Assembly (NCBI RefSeq): GCF_002994745.2
Contig: NC_037091.1
Span: forward strand, 5,387,501 to 5,451,500
DNA length: 64,000 nt
Direction: 5' to 3'
From: Rosa chinensis
Taxonomy: Eukaryota; Streptophyta; Magnoliopsida; Rosales; Rosaceae
The notes beneath the pieces were generated by a model, which was not told the DNA's origin, searched no databases, and saw only the letters and a program-made list of their open reading frames with translations. Numbering within the stretch: the stretch's first letter is position 1; every line of letters starts with the position of its first letter. The translations under genes and the position numbers were made by a program. Shown here piece by piece: positions 46,021 to 57,972 of the stretch.

Positions 46021-47927
46021 TTACTTTTCATTTTGTGAGCTTTGCACTTGCTTTGCTCTTTTTTCCATGAGAACCTGTAAACAATACAAAAAAACCAATG
46101 TTAGCTTAATGTCCAGTAGGCAAGATAGACAACAAATTGCACATATTCTTTCATGATGGTGTCTATACAAACAAAACCTAAAACGTAAGGCATTGATGAA
46201 CCTCAATCAATAGTAACAGACATTGTAGCACATGTGTGTGGTTTTGTGTGCCTGTCTATATATCATATTCATGCCCACAAAATTCTTCTTCTTGCAGTGG
46301 GTAGCTAATACTTTACAAACAATATTCTAATAATATTCATCATGTAAATTCAGCGAGCTAAGATTCGGCATTGATAAGTGGATTAGCCATAAGGGATTTT
46401 TCTACATTAGAAGTATGGACAACCTCTAACCCGAGGGACATACCACATAGAAGTCGAATCAGCGATAGGACTACGAATATCTAAAGTAGAAAATTTAACC
46501 GCTTTCCCATTTACAAACTCAACAGTTCTTTACCAGCTAAAAGGCCTGGAAAATTGAACAGGGTTCGACTAGATTCATACAATAAACTTTTGCTTAGACA
46601 GTAAACACTATACTCAATATGCATCAATACATGAACAAAGCATAGAAACATGAAGTTCCAACTTCCCTAGGTACAAATAAGACATGAAAAAAGTCCAAAT
46701 TTGAAGACGACATCAAAAGGGCAGTTGAATTCTTATATTTTCTGACAATTTCGCAGCAAACTATTCCGCAGGGAAGTAATAATAGTAAATAAATACTAAT
46801 TTCTAGTAAAAATTTCGTTCAAGACAACTAACCCTCATATATATTGAAAGATCATCTCAACTGAATGTCATCTTTTGCAAGCAGTATAACACAAACCAGG
46901 GGCTATTTCCAATAATCTATCATAACCAAAACAATGAAAAGTCTTTCATGAATGAAAAAGAAAAGCAACACCTATCAATATGCATTACAAAGGTTAGTTA
47001 CATGGTGGATGGAATCACAGAAAATATAGCTGCTTCATCATTACCCAAATATACAACAAAACCACTTGAGCATCTATATATCAACAAAGCCACACCAATT
47101 TCCATGTGAAATGACATAAAAAATCATAAGTATAGACCTCGATAACTAGCCTTAAGCAACAACCATTTGCAAGCAAGCCAATTATAACTCATGGTCATGA
47201 AAATGTCAAGCATCAACTAGAAATACAATATGTAAGAGCAATATAAACAATTAATATAAGAAGATTGTTGTTGCCTAGATTTATACGAGAATTACCCTTT
47301 CAGATCCATTTTGTGAAGGGGATATTATTGGAGAATCATGTTCCAATGATGGCTGGTCACTATTTGCATTCGGAGTTACTTCATCTCCTATAGACTCCCT
47401 CAAAATTCCATGCCCACTAGTTGCTGATGCAACCTAGGTAATATATAATACATATATATACACAAAATAAACTTAAGTTAGTGTGAGTATTAGTACAATT
47501 GACAAAAGTCCAAGTTATAAACCATATATCTACATATAAAGTTTGTACTCAACCTGTCTAGGAGATTCTGTGCTAGTGTCCTTATTTTGCAGAAAATCAA
47601 TTCGAGCATGTAGTTTCTGAAGCTGCACTTGAAACTCTTGACGCACTTGTTCAGTGATTTTTTGTACTAGATCATCTGTGCTTTGAGATATATTTGACTC
47701 CTTTGGATATACTAGACTACGAGGCACACCAGCTCCAAAAGTACGACAATACCCATGACCATCATCTCCCATCAAAGAGTGGAAAATTCGGTCTTTAACA
47801 CTTGTCAAGTTCTGATCCTCCTCCGACTCATTTCTAAGTTTCTCCTCATATGATTTTTGCATTACATTTGAATAAAAGTAACTGAACTGACAAACTAAAA
47901 TTAATAATAATCACAAATGAATCTGAT

Positions 47928-47958
<31 letters not shown>

Positions 47959-49077
47959 AGCCTAAAAAATTGTGGTTTACAATGAACTCTTGCACAAGTT
48001 GATCATTTAAGTCACGTGTTCTCTTCCAGACACTAAACTTATCAACTGATTCTCCAGTTTTTCCATCTGTTGAATAAAATTATAGTCATGTTTCAATTAG
48101 AGAAAGCAAAGTATGAAATTGAAGAAACAATGATCCAAACATCTGAAATTAGTACCTCATATTGCACTTGGGCAAAATGTTTTCGACTGGTCTTGTGACA
48201 TGGGCCACGCAGCTCCCGATTAATTGTGTTTCTTTCTGCTATCACCTGCAAGGTTTTCAAATTCAAGGTATTAAAGTAACTTGTGAAGCTCACTATACAT
48301 ATGTACCTAGTTGTGTATTTTACCTTTGCATTCTCATTACTCTAATATGCAACAAGCTCAGACCATTGTTCTGCAACAATATGCGGAGGATTTTTAGAAC
48401 TAAGTTCAGAATCGTCCTTGTTGGGCACATAGTGAAACAATTTTGTTTTGCTCTTATGGTCCTTCCAAAGCAAATTACAATTTTCCAAGCATACTGATTT
48501 ATAACCTTCAGGGACTTCCACCAAGTTTTTCTACAATTAACATAACATTAGTGCCATATAGGAAATTCACACATGTAACAAGTAGTAGTATTGATTTTCA
48601 CATACCTTAACCTCTTCCCAAATTTCTTCCTTCACATCATTACTAACTTTCTTCCACTCAAGAATATTTAGTGGAACCCTATGGCCATTTCGTACTATCT
48701 GACCCAATTATGACTTAAGCTGACCTACCTTTTCCCCCACCGGCTGAAAATTTATTCCATTAAATTGAACATGTACTTTCACACCTGTATTCCAGTGGAA
48801 TACCTTTGCTCTGTCCTCGTGTGACTTTACTTGTTGGCGTATTGACTTGCACTTCCACTACTCATATATCACATTAACATGAAATAATGTTATGAGGAGG
48901 CAGCACAATAATTTCTTGGTTAATTTAACAAGTATACATGGGTATACCTGCTAGTACTGGAGGAGGCAGTTGTGCAGATTCATTTGTGCTGTGACCTGTG
49001 CTTCCAGAACGTGATGAAGTTTCTTCCAACAGTTGAGACATAGTACGAGGTCGACCTGCTTGTCTTGTTCTCTTCAT
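46021..49077 (-). pseudogene. CACTA TNPA-like gene (Transposase_24), decayed
   Basis: From a minus-strand ATG at 49077 (MKRTRQAGRPRTMSQLLEET), exon-like pieces with plausible splice sites run to a stop at 46021. They include WKDHKSKTKLFHYV with PPHIVAEQWSELVAYW, KTSRKHFAQVQYE, and GDDGHGYCRTFGAGVPRSL, followed by a coiled-coil-like VRQEFQVQLQKLHARIDFLQ. These are hallmarks of the Ptta/En-Spm Transposase_24 family, the CACTA regulatory protein. A frame change near 48800 and a TAA at 48710-48708 break it. Exon borders other than the first (49077-48948) are approximate. Confidence 0.75.
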
Positions 49078-49291
49078 GGTAATAACCTGTACTTAGACAT
49101 GAAACAAACCATAAACATAAAGTGATATAAACTAGCTATAGAACATAAAGTAGCACCTATCATTCTGATAATTAATGAGCAAAAAATGTGTAAATAGACC
49201 ATGTTAATATTAATTAGTGGATATTATATTACATCAAAAGTGATATTGTTTTCCATTCATTTACACAAAAGCAAAGAAACTAGGAATGATC

Positions 49292-49470
49292 TCATTTGAC
49301 CATTTCTGTATCATCCAAAGCTGCTGAATTCTCATCAACTTCCAGCAACATATAGGGGTCAGCTTCAGGGTAACTATCAGCATCACATAACTCTACTGCA
49401 GGGGATATGACAACAGTTAACCAATCTTTGTCCAATGGATTAGGAACATAATAAACTGTAGATACCTCTC
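49292..49470 (-). pseudogene. C-terminal fragment of CACTA TNP2 transposase
   Basis: The minus-strand frame EVSTVYYVPNPLDKDWLTVV, then ADSYPEADPYMLLEVDE to a stop at 49294-49292, resembles the C-terminal DUF4216-type end of TNP2 transposases. The rest was displaced by the LTR element at 49475. Position and strand fit TNP2 preceding TNPA. Confidence 0.65.
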
Positions 49471-49474
49471 CCTA

Positions 49475-49934
49475 TGTATGGAGGATTTGCTACATCACCA
49501 AGCATAAATAACACCCTCTTTGGGACACCCACAAACCATGGTGAGGCCCAACCGAGACATGTATCTCGTAGCCCTATGTTCAAGCTACGCCACGGTATCC
49601 GGAAGTGGCAAATATGTCGCCGGGAAGCCACCTTTCCGGCCTTGCCAACATGCCCTCACAACTAGGCTTTCTAGAATAGAATACTGATTTCTACATCCCA
49701 CATCTAAGAAAATGTAAAGGAGATGACTTCCTTCACCTATAAAAGGAATGCCTCCTCTCACTTAAACATCACTCCATTACACACATTGTAATCTCAAACA
49801 CACATAGTACAATATTCAAGTGGACGTAGTCTCCCACTAAGGCGGATACGAACCACTATACTTCTCGTGTGTGTGTGTGTGTGTCTCTCTCTCTAAAGCT
49901 AACTAAAGACCCCCTCGGATCTTTAACGTTAACA
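49475..49934 (+). mobile_element. 5' LTR of a Tat-like element, with PBS
   Basis: Begins TGTATGGAGG, has a TATA-like CTATAAAAGG and a (GT)n tract, and ends AACGTTAACA. TGGCGCTAGAAGC starts two bases later, in the position of a primer-binding site. It is 460 bp and related to the solo LTR at 11653; it is similar in layout to the LTR at 52068-52540. No matching 3' LTR is in the window. Confidence 0.75.
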
Positions 49935-50159
49935 TTGGCGCTAGAAGCACTCAGCCTTTCTTGCCTTGTATTCTCAATCAAGCCTTACATCCGCCGCTAT
50001 CCATCCTTGGCGGTAACAATTTTTTTTTTGTTCCCAGTGCTTACAAAGTTGCAAGGTTTCAAGTCAAAACGAAGTCAACGCAACACCCACTCAAAACTTG
50101 AGCTCGATCAACGCCAACTCAAAGTTGGTCAATGCTGCACCGTTGGCCATCCATCTCTA

Positions 50160-51840
50160 GCCACGACTGGACATCCACCGTTGGGCAGCCTCCGCTGGCC
50201 ATCCACCGCTAGCCATCCACGGCTGGACATCCATGGCTAGACAGCCTCCGCTGGCCATCCATCGCTGGACACCTTCCGTTAGCCATCCACCGCTGGACAT
50301 CCACCACGGATAGTAAACCTCCACTGGACATCCTTCGCTAGCCATCCGCCTCCGCTGGACATCCTCTGCTAGCCATCCACTTCCAGTGGACAACCTCAGC
50401 TAGCCATCCACCTCCGCTGGACATCCTCCGCCGGACAACCTTCGCTAGACGTCCACCGCTGGACGTCCTCTGCTAGCCAACCTCCGCTAGCTATCCACTT
50501 CCAGTGGACAACCTTAGCTAGCCATCCACCTCCGCTCGACATCCTTCGCTGGACAACCTCCACTGGACGTCCACCGCTGGACATCCTCTGCCAGCCAACC
50601 TCCGCTGGACATCCTCCGCCGGACATCCTCCGCCGGACAACCTCCGCTGGATGTCCACCGCTGGACATCCTCTGCTAGCCAACCTCTGCTACCCATTCAC
50701 CTCCGTTAGACATCCTCTGCCGGACAACCTCCGCCGGACATCCTTCGCTGGACGTCCACTGTTGCACATCCTCTGCTAGCCATCCACTTCCCGTGGACAA
50801 CCTCAGCTAGCCATCCACCTCCGCTGGACATCCTCCGCCAGACAACCTCCGCTGGATGTCCACCAACAGACATCCTCTGCTAGCCAAACTCCGCTAGCTA
50901 TCCATTTCCAGTGGAAAACCTCAGCAAGCCATCCACCTCCGCCGGACAACCTCCGTTGGACGTCCACCACTGGACATCCTCTGCTAGCCAAACTCCGCTA
51001 GCCATCCACTTCCAATGGACAACCTCAGCTAGCCATCCACCTCCGCTGGACATCCTCCGCCGGACAACCTCTACTGGACATCCTCTACTGGACGTCCACT
51101 ATTGGACATCCTCTACTAGCCATCCACTTCCAGTGGACAACCTCAGCTTGCCATCCACCTCCGCTGGACATCCTCCGCAGGACAACCTCTGCCGGACAAC
51201 CTCCGCTGGACATCCTACGCGGGACATCCTCTGCTAGCCATCGACTTCCAGTGGACAACCTTAGCTAGCCATCCACCTCCACTGGACATCCTCCGCCGGA
51301 TAACCTCCGCTGGACATCCTCTGCTAGCCATCCACTTCCAGTGGACAACCTCAGCTAGCCATCCACTTCCAGTGGACAACCTCAGCTAGCCATCCACCAC
51401 TCCTCCGCCGGACAACCTCCGCTGGACATCCTCCACTGGACGTCCACTGCTAGACATCCTCTGCTAGGCATCCACTTCTAGTGGACAACCTCAGCTAGCC
51501 ATCCACCTCCGCTGGAAATCCTCTGCTGGCCATCCACTTCCAGTGGACAACCTCAGCTAGCCATCCACCTCTGCTAGACATCCTCCGCTGGACAACCTAC
51601 GTTGGACATCCTCTGCTAGCCAACCTCCGCTAGTTATCCACTTCCATTGGAGAACCTCAGCTAGCCATCCACCTCCGTTGGACATCCTCCGCCGGACAAC
51701 CTCTACTAGACATCCACTGCTGGACATCCTCTGCTAGCCAACCTCCGCTGGCCATCCACTGCTGGGCAGCCTCCGCTGGTCATCCATCGCTGGCCACCCA
51801 CCGCTGGCCACCCTCCGCTGGACATCCTCCGTTGGCCAAC
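50160..51840. repeat. 1.7 kb minisatellite, 15-bp base unit
   Basis: More than 100 variants of a ~15-bp unit such as CCGCTGGACATCCTC, arranged in a looser higher-order pattern of ~110 bp marked by CCACTTCCAGTGGACAACCT and CAGCTAGCCATCCACCTCCG. Because 15 is a multiple of three, many short ORFs open on both strands; they look like chance products. It lies in the internal region of the element starting at 49475. 49936-50160 and 51840-52067 show no recognisable protein. Confidence 0.9.
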
Positions 51841-52067
51841 CAAAGCAAGGGAGCGTCATGCTTGGACAACTCCAACATGATTTGGGTACTTACATCAATT
51901 ACAACTCCAACTCGCTCCAAATCGGCATAAGATAAGTAACATTATCTTATATTTTACGCTCTGGCAATTGGAGCCATTACATGGTTTCACTGCTTTAAGC
52001 ATGCTTATAATATATCACACTTGATATCTGTACTTACATAGGCATTTGCAAGCATAATTAGCTATAA

Positions 52068-52540
52068 TGAGCCATGCTCATGCTACCACTAGCGGTACCA
52101 ACTCTCACCAAAGGAGTGACCTACGGGAACACAGCCAAGCAGACTACCGTATGAGCCCCGGCTTGCCCCCAGATCACCGCTGACGCACCGCCGCGCCAAG
52201 ACAGCTTCAGAAGCTCCAGAAGCTGGGGACTGAAGCATATCAGTCCCACATCGAAAACATGGAGAAGATCAGCTCTCTCCTCACCTATAAAAGGTTCTTT
52301 CCTCTCTCCTCATTAATTACGCATTTAATACTTACCTACTGTTACTTTGTCAACATAAATACATTGACTAACTTAGGCATCGGAGAAGAGAAGACCGCCC
52401 AGCGAGGTGGTCTCCCTTTGACACTCTCTGTATTTCACTTGACAGGTAGCGGGAGCTCTAAAGAGTATCATAGATAGTGGTCCGCACATCGGACCAGCGT
52501 TAGTAAAGGTTTAGCTACCGCTGAACTTTAAACATTAACA
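52068..52540 (+). mobile_element. 5' LTR of a Tat-lineage Ty3/gypsy element
   Basis: The right end (AACATTAACA) directly precedes the primer-binding site. The left end (TGAGCCATGCTC) was chosen from length and layout relative to the LTR at 49475-49934, so it is tentative. It contains a TATA box CCTATAAAAGG near 52282. Confidence 0.6.
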
Positions 52541-52541
52541 T

Positions 52542-52558
52542 TGGCGCCGTCTGTGGGA
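52542..52558 (+). other. Primer-binding site
   Basis: TGGCGCCGTCTGTGGGA, one base after the LTR. This is the usual position and a common sequence in plant Ty3/gypsy elements; the TGGCGCC start pairs with a tRNA 3' end. Confidence 0.8.
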
Positions 52559-52584
52559 ATCCTTGAACATAAGGCCATCCCACC

Positions 52585-54548
52585 ATGACTAACGGTAGTG
52601 GGGAAAACACTGAGCAGGCGGATCAATCCACCAACCCCCATCCCACTAACCCAGTGATCAACGTCAATCCAGCGGTTAACGTTAACCGTGCACTATTCAG
52701 CATGCCGGTCAACCCCAGCGGGGAACCCCAGGTCTCACCAACCCAAACTACAGCAGAGGCTTAGCCGGGAGGCAGCCTCCCTCCGGTGCAGGACCTCGCC
52801 GCTATGTATGAACTGGCACTGGCGGACCTTCACAAGGCAAAGCGAGAGGGCGAGCAAGAGCGCATAGAAAAGGCCGAGGCACAAAAGCAGGTGGCCACGC
52901 TAATGTCAAGATTTGATGAGCTGAAGAGGGCGTTGGAGGCAAACGCCAACCCAGCGCAAAGCGAGTAATCGCGGAGCACCAGGCGCAGTCAGCCCAACAC
53001 CGGCGGAGTGGTACCTGGAACAATCATACAGATGCAGGTACCGCTGAACCCACCGGAGCTACGGGGAATGGGACCACCACCTCCGCCCCGACTAATGTTG
53101 GAGCAGGAGGTGGAGTCTCAGCCACACACCAGCCACTCAACAATCAGGGCCAGAACCGAGGGTAATATACCTGTCCCGAGGCGAGAGTTGGTTCAGCGGA
53201 ACACCTAGGTAGGACCCGATGGAGACACAACCACCCTAATACTGGAGCGGATGAAACAACTAGAGCAAAGGCTAATCTGGGCCGAGGCAGGCGCCCCAAT
53301 GCCAATACCAAATCCACTCTTTGCGTCCAGACCAGGACCATTCACCGCCAGAATCCTGCATGCCATTCGCCCGGCACACGTAAAGACACCAAAGATGTCA
53401 CATTACAGCGGCATGACTGACCCCTTTGTCCATATGGACACCTTCAAAAAAGTCACCAATAGCAAGGGGTTCGATGACGCCACCCTTTGCCACTTGTTCA
53501 GCGAAACGCTGGATAGCGAGGCAATGAGTTGGTTTTTTGAGTGTCCGCCAGGGTCCATTGACTCATTTCATGCACTATCAAATGCTTTCCTCTCTCGGTT
53601 CATCCTGTTGGCAGCCGGACACCACAGTACAACTCAGCTATTCAACCTCAAGCAGGGGGCAGAGGAAACATTGAAGGCGTTCGTCACTAGGTGGCGAACG
53701 GCAACATCCCAATGCCGCGATCTTGATAAGACAATGGCGATGGCAGCCTTCAAGCAGGGACTCCTCAAGGGGCCATTTCTCTATCACCTCAATTACAATC
53801 ATCCAAACGCCGCTTATGACCATGTCATGAGCGAGGCTGTCATCCATGCACAGGCAGAGTTCATCACATATGAAGAAACCCCCCACCACCACCAACGCCT
53901 GTAAAGTCCACCCAACCCTCCGCCAGCCATTAGGAAACAGCTAGCAAAACCTCTGCTGCAGCAAAGAGAGAATGGCAACAGAGCAACCACCAGAGCAAGC
54001 GGCAGAAGGACTAGCATTACAATAAGGGCAGCCGCTGATTTCATGGGGATAACCCTAATAAACAGACGGAGTCATCCCAGCGGTACACAGTGTTTACAGT
54101 CCTCACGGCCTCCTATGAGGAAATATATGACCAGTGCAAGGACCAGGTCCCGCCACCACCCCCAAGAAAATACCCAAGGGTCGGGAAGCCCAGAAACACT
54201 GGCAAGTGGTGCAAATATCACGAGGACAGTGGCCACAACACCAACAATTGTAACGCCCTCAAAACAACCATTAAGACTCTATACCGAGACGGTAAGATGG
54301 AACAATTCAAGGTACACCAGCCACCACCGGTGATCGCTTACATTGAGCCCTTGGGCCGCATCAACACCATCGACGGTGGTCATCCAATCACCAATATGTC
54401 TCACAGAGCAAAAAAGCGCTATGCGCGTGCTAATCACCCCAATGAGGTGTACAATATTCGCTATGAGAGGTCCGCTAAGATCCCAATATCTGGTTGGGAG
54501 CCCATTACCTTCTCAGAGGAGGAGGAGCGCGGAGTACATTTGCCCCAC
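52585..54548 (+). pseudogene. Tat-type gag, decayed
   Basis: From an ATG at 52585 one frame runs to 53904 with in-frame stops at 52762-52764, 52966-52968 and 53206-53208. The retrotransposon gag domain lies at ~53390-53850 (GFDDATLCHLFSETLDSEAM, SFHALSNAFLSRF, FKQGLL). A frame change near 53885 leads to 54090-54548, with a zinc-knuckle-like KWCKYHEDSGHNTNNC. It forms the virus-like particle in active elements; here it is non-functional. The end is cut by a solo LTR, and the frame resumes in phase at 59402. Confidence 0.85.
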
Positions 54549-55224
54549 TGATAGGAGCAAAAAATGCGACAAATATAATGTGCAACCTTTACACTTTCCT
54601 CAGCTATTTTCTTTATAAAGTCGGTTTTAACTTTGTTTTTCTTTTAGGTAGTTCGTGAAGTAGTTCAAGAGAAATAAGAACTGAATGGGAGCAAAGAAGC
54701 CATGGATCATGAAGTACTGATGCAGAGGACCAACATTGATCCACCTGTTGGCCTGAAATTACAAGGGAAGTCCATGGAAATCATTGTGCAAAACAGTTGC
54801 TGCAAAGCAGAAAACTGCAGTTTCAGAATCAGCTTTCTAGGAACGGTTTTGAGGAGCAATTCTTGCATTCTTCCAACTGCACCTTCGTAGAAAGGGCCAG
54901 CGAACCTTAAATACATGATGTTATACTTCAACAAGAGCCCAAGAACTGGACAGAAGTGTCAACGAGGCAGTGGGAAATCAAAGTCGAAGTATGCTTCCCG
55001 ATAAGGCAGAAACTGTCAGCTTTTCACGAAGCTTCTTGGGAGATCTTTTCCGGCGATTTACTTGGAGTTTTTCCAGAAGGTTATTAATCATTCTAGAAGA
55101 TATGATGTCATAGAACACGTGGGAGTTAAGAACCATCCAGAAACTTGGCAAAACGAAGTCGTTCCTTGTCCAAGAAGGGAGCTTCAGAGACAGAAATTGA
55201 ATCCTAGTCAAAATAGGGCATTTT

Positions 55225-57972
55225 TGTGACGTCCCGAACCCGAATTCATCGGCTTACTAGTCACTTGGATGGTGAACGATCTTTACTTTCACTTTTACTA
55301 TCATTTTAGTGCTTTTAGTGGCCCTAAAAGTTGGCTTTTTGTTCCGGTCAAAATTTGAGAAAATGTTCTTCATGAAAGTTGTAGAGCACGTTAAACCGAG
55401 TCCGTGGACATGTGGTACGTAAAAATCGGAGTTCGTATGTGAAAGTTATAAGCGAAAAGGTAAAATTACTGTTCATGGTAGAAATTTGTTTAAATAATGA
55501 AAATTTACTGTGGTAGGTTTCCAAATCCGGAAACCCACCTTTCTCTCTCCTCTCCCCTGATCTCTCCCCTTTCCTCTTCGGGCGATTCCTTCTCCTCTTC
55601 GATTCACCGTCGTCCGGCCATTAATCGGTGGGCAACCGGCCACCACGTGATCGCCTCTTCCTCCTTTAGACGCTAATGCCCTTGAGTTTCTGCGATTTGG
55701 CCGGAAAACCCCAAATCGAAGCAAGGAACCTCACGGGGGCAGTTTGAGCTTTCCAGCGATTCAGCCATTTCCGGCCGTCTCCGACCACCAAACCGGCGTC
55801 GAATGTGCAGTTTTCGCCAAGGATCATTTTCCCCCTAGCCTTGACCCACGATTTTCAGTGTAGAGGGAGAATCGATCAAAACCCGATCCTAGGGTTCTTG
55901 GATTTTCTGGGTTTTCTTCACCGGCCAATTTCAAGCACTTAAAGGTAAAATTGGAATGTGCTGTAGTTGAGAAACTTGTTGGGTCTGTTGTGATGTTGCT
56001 GCTACCAAAATTTGGTGGCCATCGGAGGTGGTGGCTGCCGGCGCGTGGGGCGCTTGGAGGCACGTAGGGCAGTTTTTGACTTCGATTTTTAGCCTATTAA
56101 ATCCTATAATTGATGTAGAGCTCGTAAATGTGAATTTGGTTGGAATTGAAGAAAAGTTGTGTTGATTATGAAATTTTCAGAATTTAGAATTCCATTACCG
56201 ATTTACGAGAATCTGACCGTCGGATATCTCTCGGTTCTGCCTTGGAACCTTTAAATTAATGAATTGGTATTAGTGGTATAATTTGGGTTGAATCCGAGAA
56301 GAAGTGAAGATATGATTATGAGGATTTGATTTTAGGAATCGTATTTAATTGCCGAATCGATATTCACGAATTATAATTGTGTACAGGGCGATATATCGAG
56401 CTATTACTTGATGAAGGAACTAGTATGCGTGATTGCCTAAATTGTACTGTGAGTGGACATTTATTTTAAATTAAATGTGCATGCAGTATATTATTATTTT
56501 CAAATTGAGGTTTAATTTATTATTTGAATTATTGAGTGTTATGATGTTATGAGCTTGATTTCTTGAGATTTATTATGCTCTATGAGTTACGGGATTTTTA
56601 GTGGATTTCCTTCCCGAGGGCTTTCAATAGATTTTTCAGGCTATTTATTTATGAGTTATTGAGTTGGGAAATGATTTTCGGGAAGTGACTGATTAAGAAA
56701 ATATTATGAGAATTATTGATTTCGAAAATCGGTTTTTATGAGGATTCACGAGCACGAATGTTTCACCGAATATTTGAGCATGATTGAATTATCAAGATTT
56801 ATTGAGCTTTGAGCTCCGCACTTATCAGCCTTGAAGTTAGATTGAGATTTCTTTCCAAAAGCATTTATTGATTTACAGAGTATTTGATTTATGCTTTCGA
56901 GGATTTAGTGAGATATTGAGGTTTGAGTTAGCGAGATAATCCTGAGTTATGCTTTCGGTGAATTATTAATGATTTATTGAAGTAATATCGAGTTTCTTTC
57001 CGAAAGCAAGTAATTGAAAGAGGTTGTTTCCAGTTTATTGAGGAGGCTATCAGTCAGCGCATGCATGCATTACCTAGTTGGCAGTCCCTTCTAGGTAATA
57101 GTCTGGTTAGCAGTCCCTTCCAGACTACATCCCCGTTGGCAGTCCCTTCCGATGCGTCACCTGGTTGGCAGTCCCTTCCAGATGACATGAGGTAGTTAGT
57201 TGGCAGTCCCTTCTAACTACTTGTGGTTAGTTGGCAGTCCCTTCTATCCACCGCCACCTATTCCGGTTGGCAGTCTCTTCCGATGCGTCATCTGGGGTAG
57301 TCCCTTCCAGATGGCATGAGATGACTAGACAGCAGTCCTTTCTAGTCATCAAACGAACCTCTTGAAAAGGATGTTTTAAAAAGGATTGAGAATGAGATTT
57401 TAAGAGATTGCAGTAAAGATGATGATTAAAAGTATTTTCCAAGATTGTTACTGCATGCGAGGTTTTAGAGAATAACTTGGGAAAGAATTAAGTTTTACTT
57501 ATTCATTCAAAATTACTTATTTTTCGTCCACTCACTCTAACTATTTTTAAATGTTTTCCCCTGGGCCCTTCGGATTTAAATGCCCAGTTTGCAGGCCAGT
57601 TTAGCTTGAGGTCGAGCGTACTTGGGGTTGAGGCATAGCTGTCATAGCTTCCGCATTATAAAAGTATCGGTCCTTTATCTTGTATTCTATTCTCTTGTAC
57701 GCCTGTACATTAGATTGCTCTGATAACCTATGAGATTAATATTCTTAAGTTCAGAATTGTTTGTGAAATGGGAGATGTTGTGATATAGGGAGCAGGGTGA
57801 CTCTAGAAGAATAAGGGTGGATTATTTTAGAAGTATAAATGTCTTTCTACAGGTTTTTAGGTAGTCCACTTTTAGAGGGAGTTTCGTCAAATTTTTGGTA
57901 GAATTTCTTATGAGGTGGGCCCCGCAGGGCCACTTTGGATTTTCAAGGTGAAATCCGGGGCGGGTCCTGTCA
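55225..57972 (+). mobile_element. Nested 2.7 kb solo LTR with ATTTT duplication
   Basis: Begins TGTGACGTCCCGAACCCG and ends GGGGCGGGTCCTGTCA, flanked by identical ATTTT (55220-55224 and 57973-57977). It is Del/Tekay-like in size and termini (inference). It carries a remarkable stem-loop array at 57069-57350. ORFs in 55473-56063 come from GC-rich leader-like sequence and are not recognisable proteins. Confidence 0.85.
57069..57350. repeat. Array of nine stem-loops, constant loop, varied stems
   Basis: Nine copies of a TTGGCAGTCCCTT-like core occur every ~25-40 bp. Each core is flanked by arms that complement each other but differ between copies: 57069 ATTACCTAG/CTAGGTAAT, 57099 TAGTCTGG/CCAGACTA, 57192 GTAGTTAG/CTAACTAC, 57289 CATCTGG/CCAGATG and 57320 GATGACTAG/CTAGTCATC are perfect. 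57157 TCACCTGG/CCAGATGA and 57223 GTGGTTAG/CTATCCAC have one mismatch. Two copies (cores at 57136 and 57267) have weak stems. No protein frame explains it. Confidence 0.9.

Larger units (their letters stand above)
45328..49474 (-). mobile_element. CACTA (En/Spm) element, cut by an LTR element
   Basis: Begins with CACTACTAAAAAC, a canonical CACTA terminus, inside the LINE fragment. Subterminal repeats of TTGCGACGG, GCGACGGCAA and complements fill 45345-45780, the usual transposase-binding region. Coding remnants lie on the minus strand in the expected order: the TNP2 C-terminus (49470-49292), then a TNPA-like gene (49077-46021). The distal terminus is absent because an LTR retrotransposon inserted at 49475. 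Confidence 0.85.

Noticed and set aside
48162..48497. Plus-strand 111-codon ORF
   Set aside because: It is the antisense of the CACTA TNPA-like exons, which carry recognisable motifs on the minus strand.
50157..51237. Repetitive ORFs of 60-108 codons in the minisatellite as genes
   Set aside because: Their openness follows from the 15-bp period on both strands; low-complexity, no start context or domain.
57069..57350. Considered as a CRISPR array because of a constant core with varied flanks
   Set aside because: The varied parts are self-complementary arms of 7-9 bp, not ~30 bp spacers, and the setting is a plant LTR.
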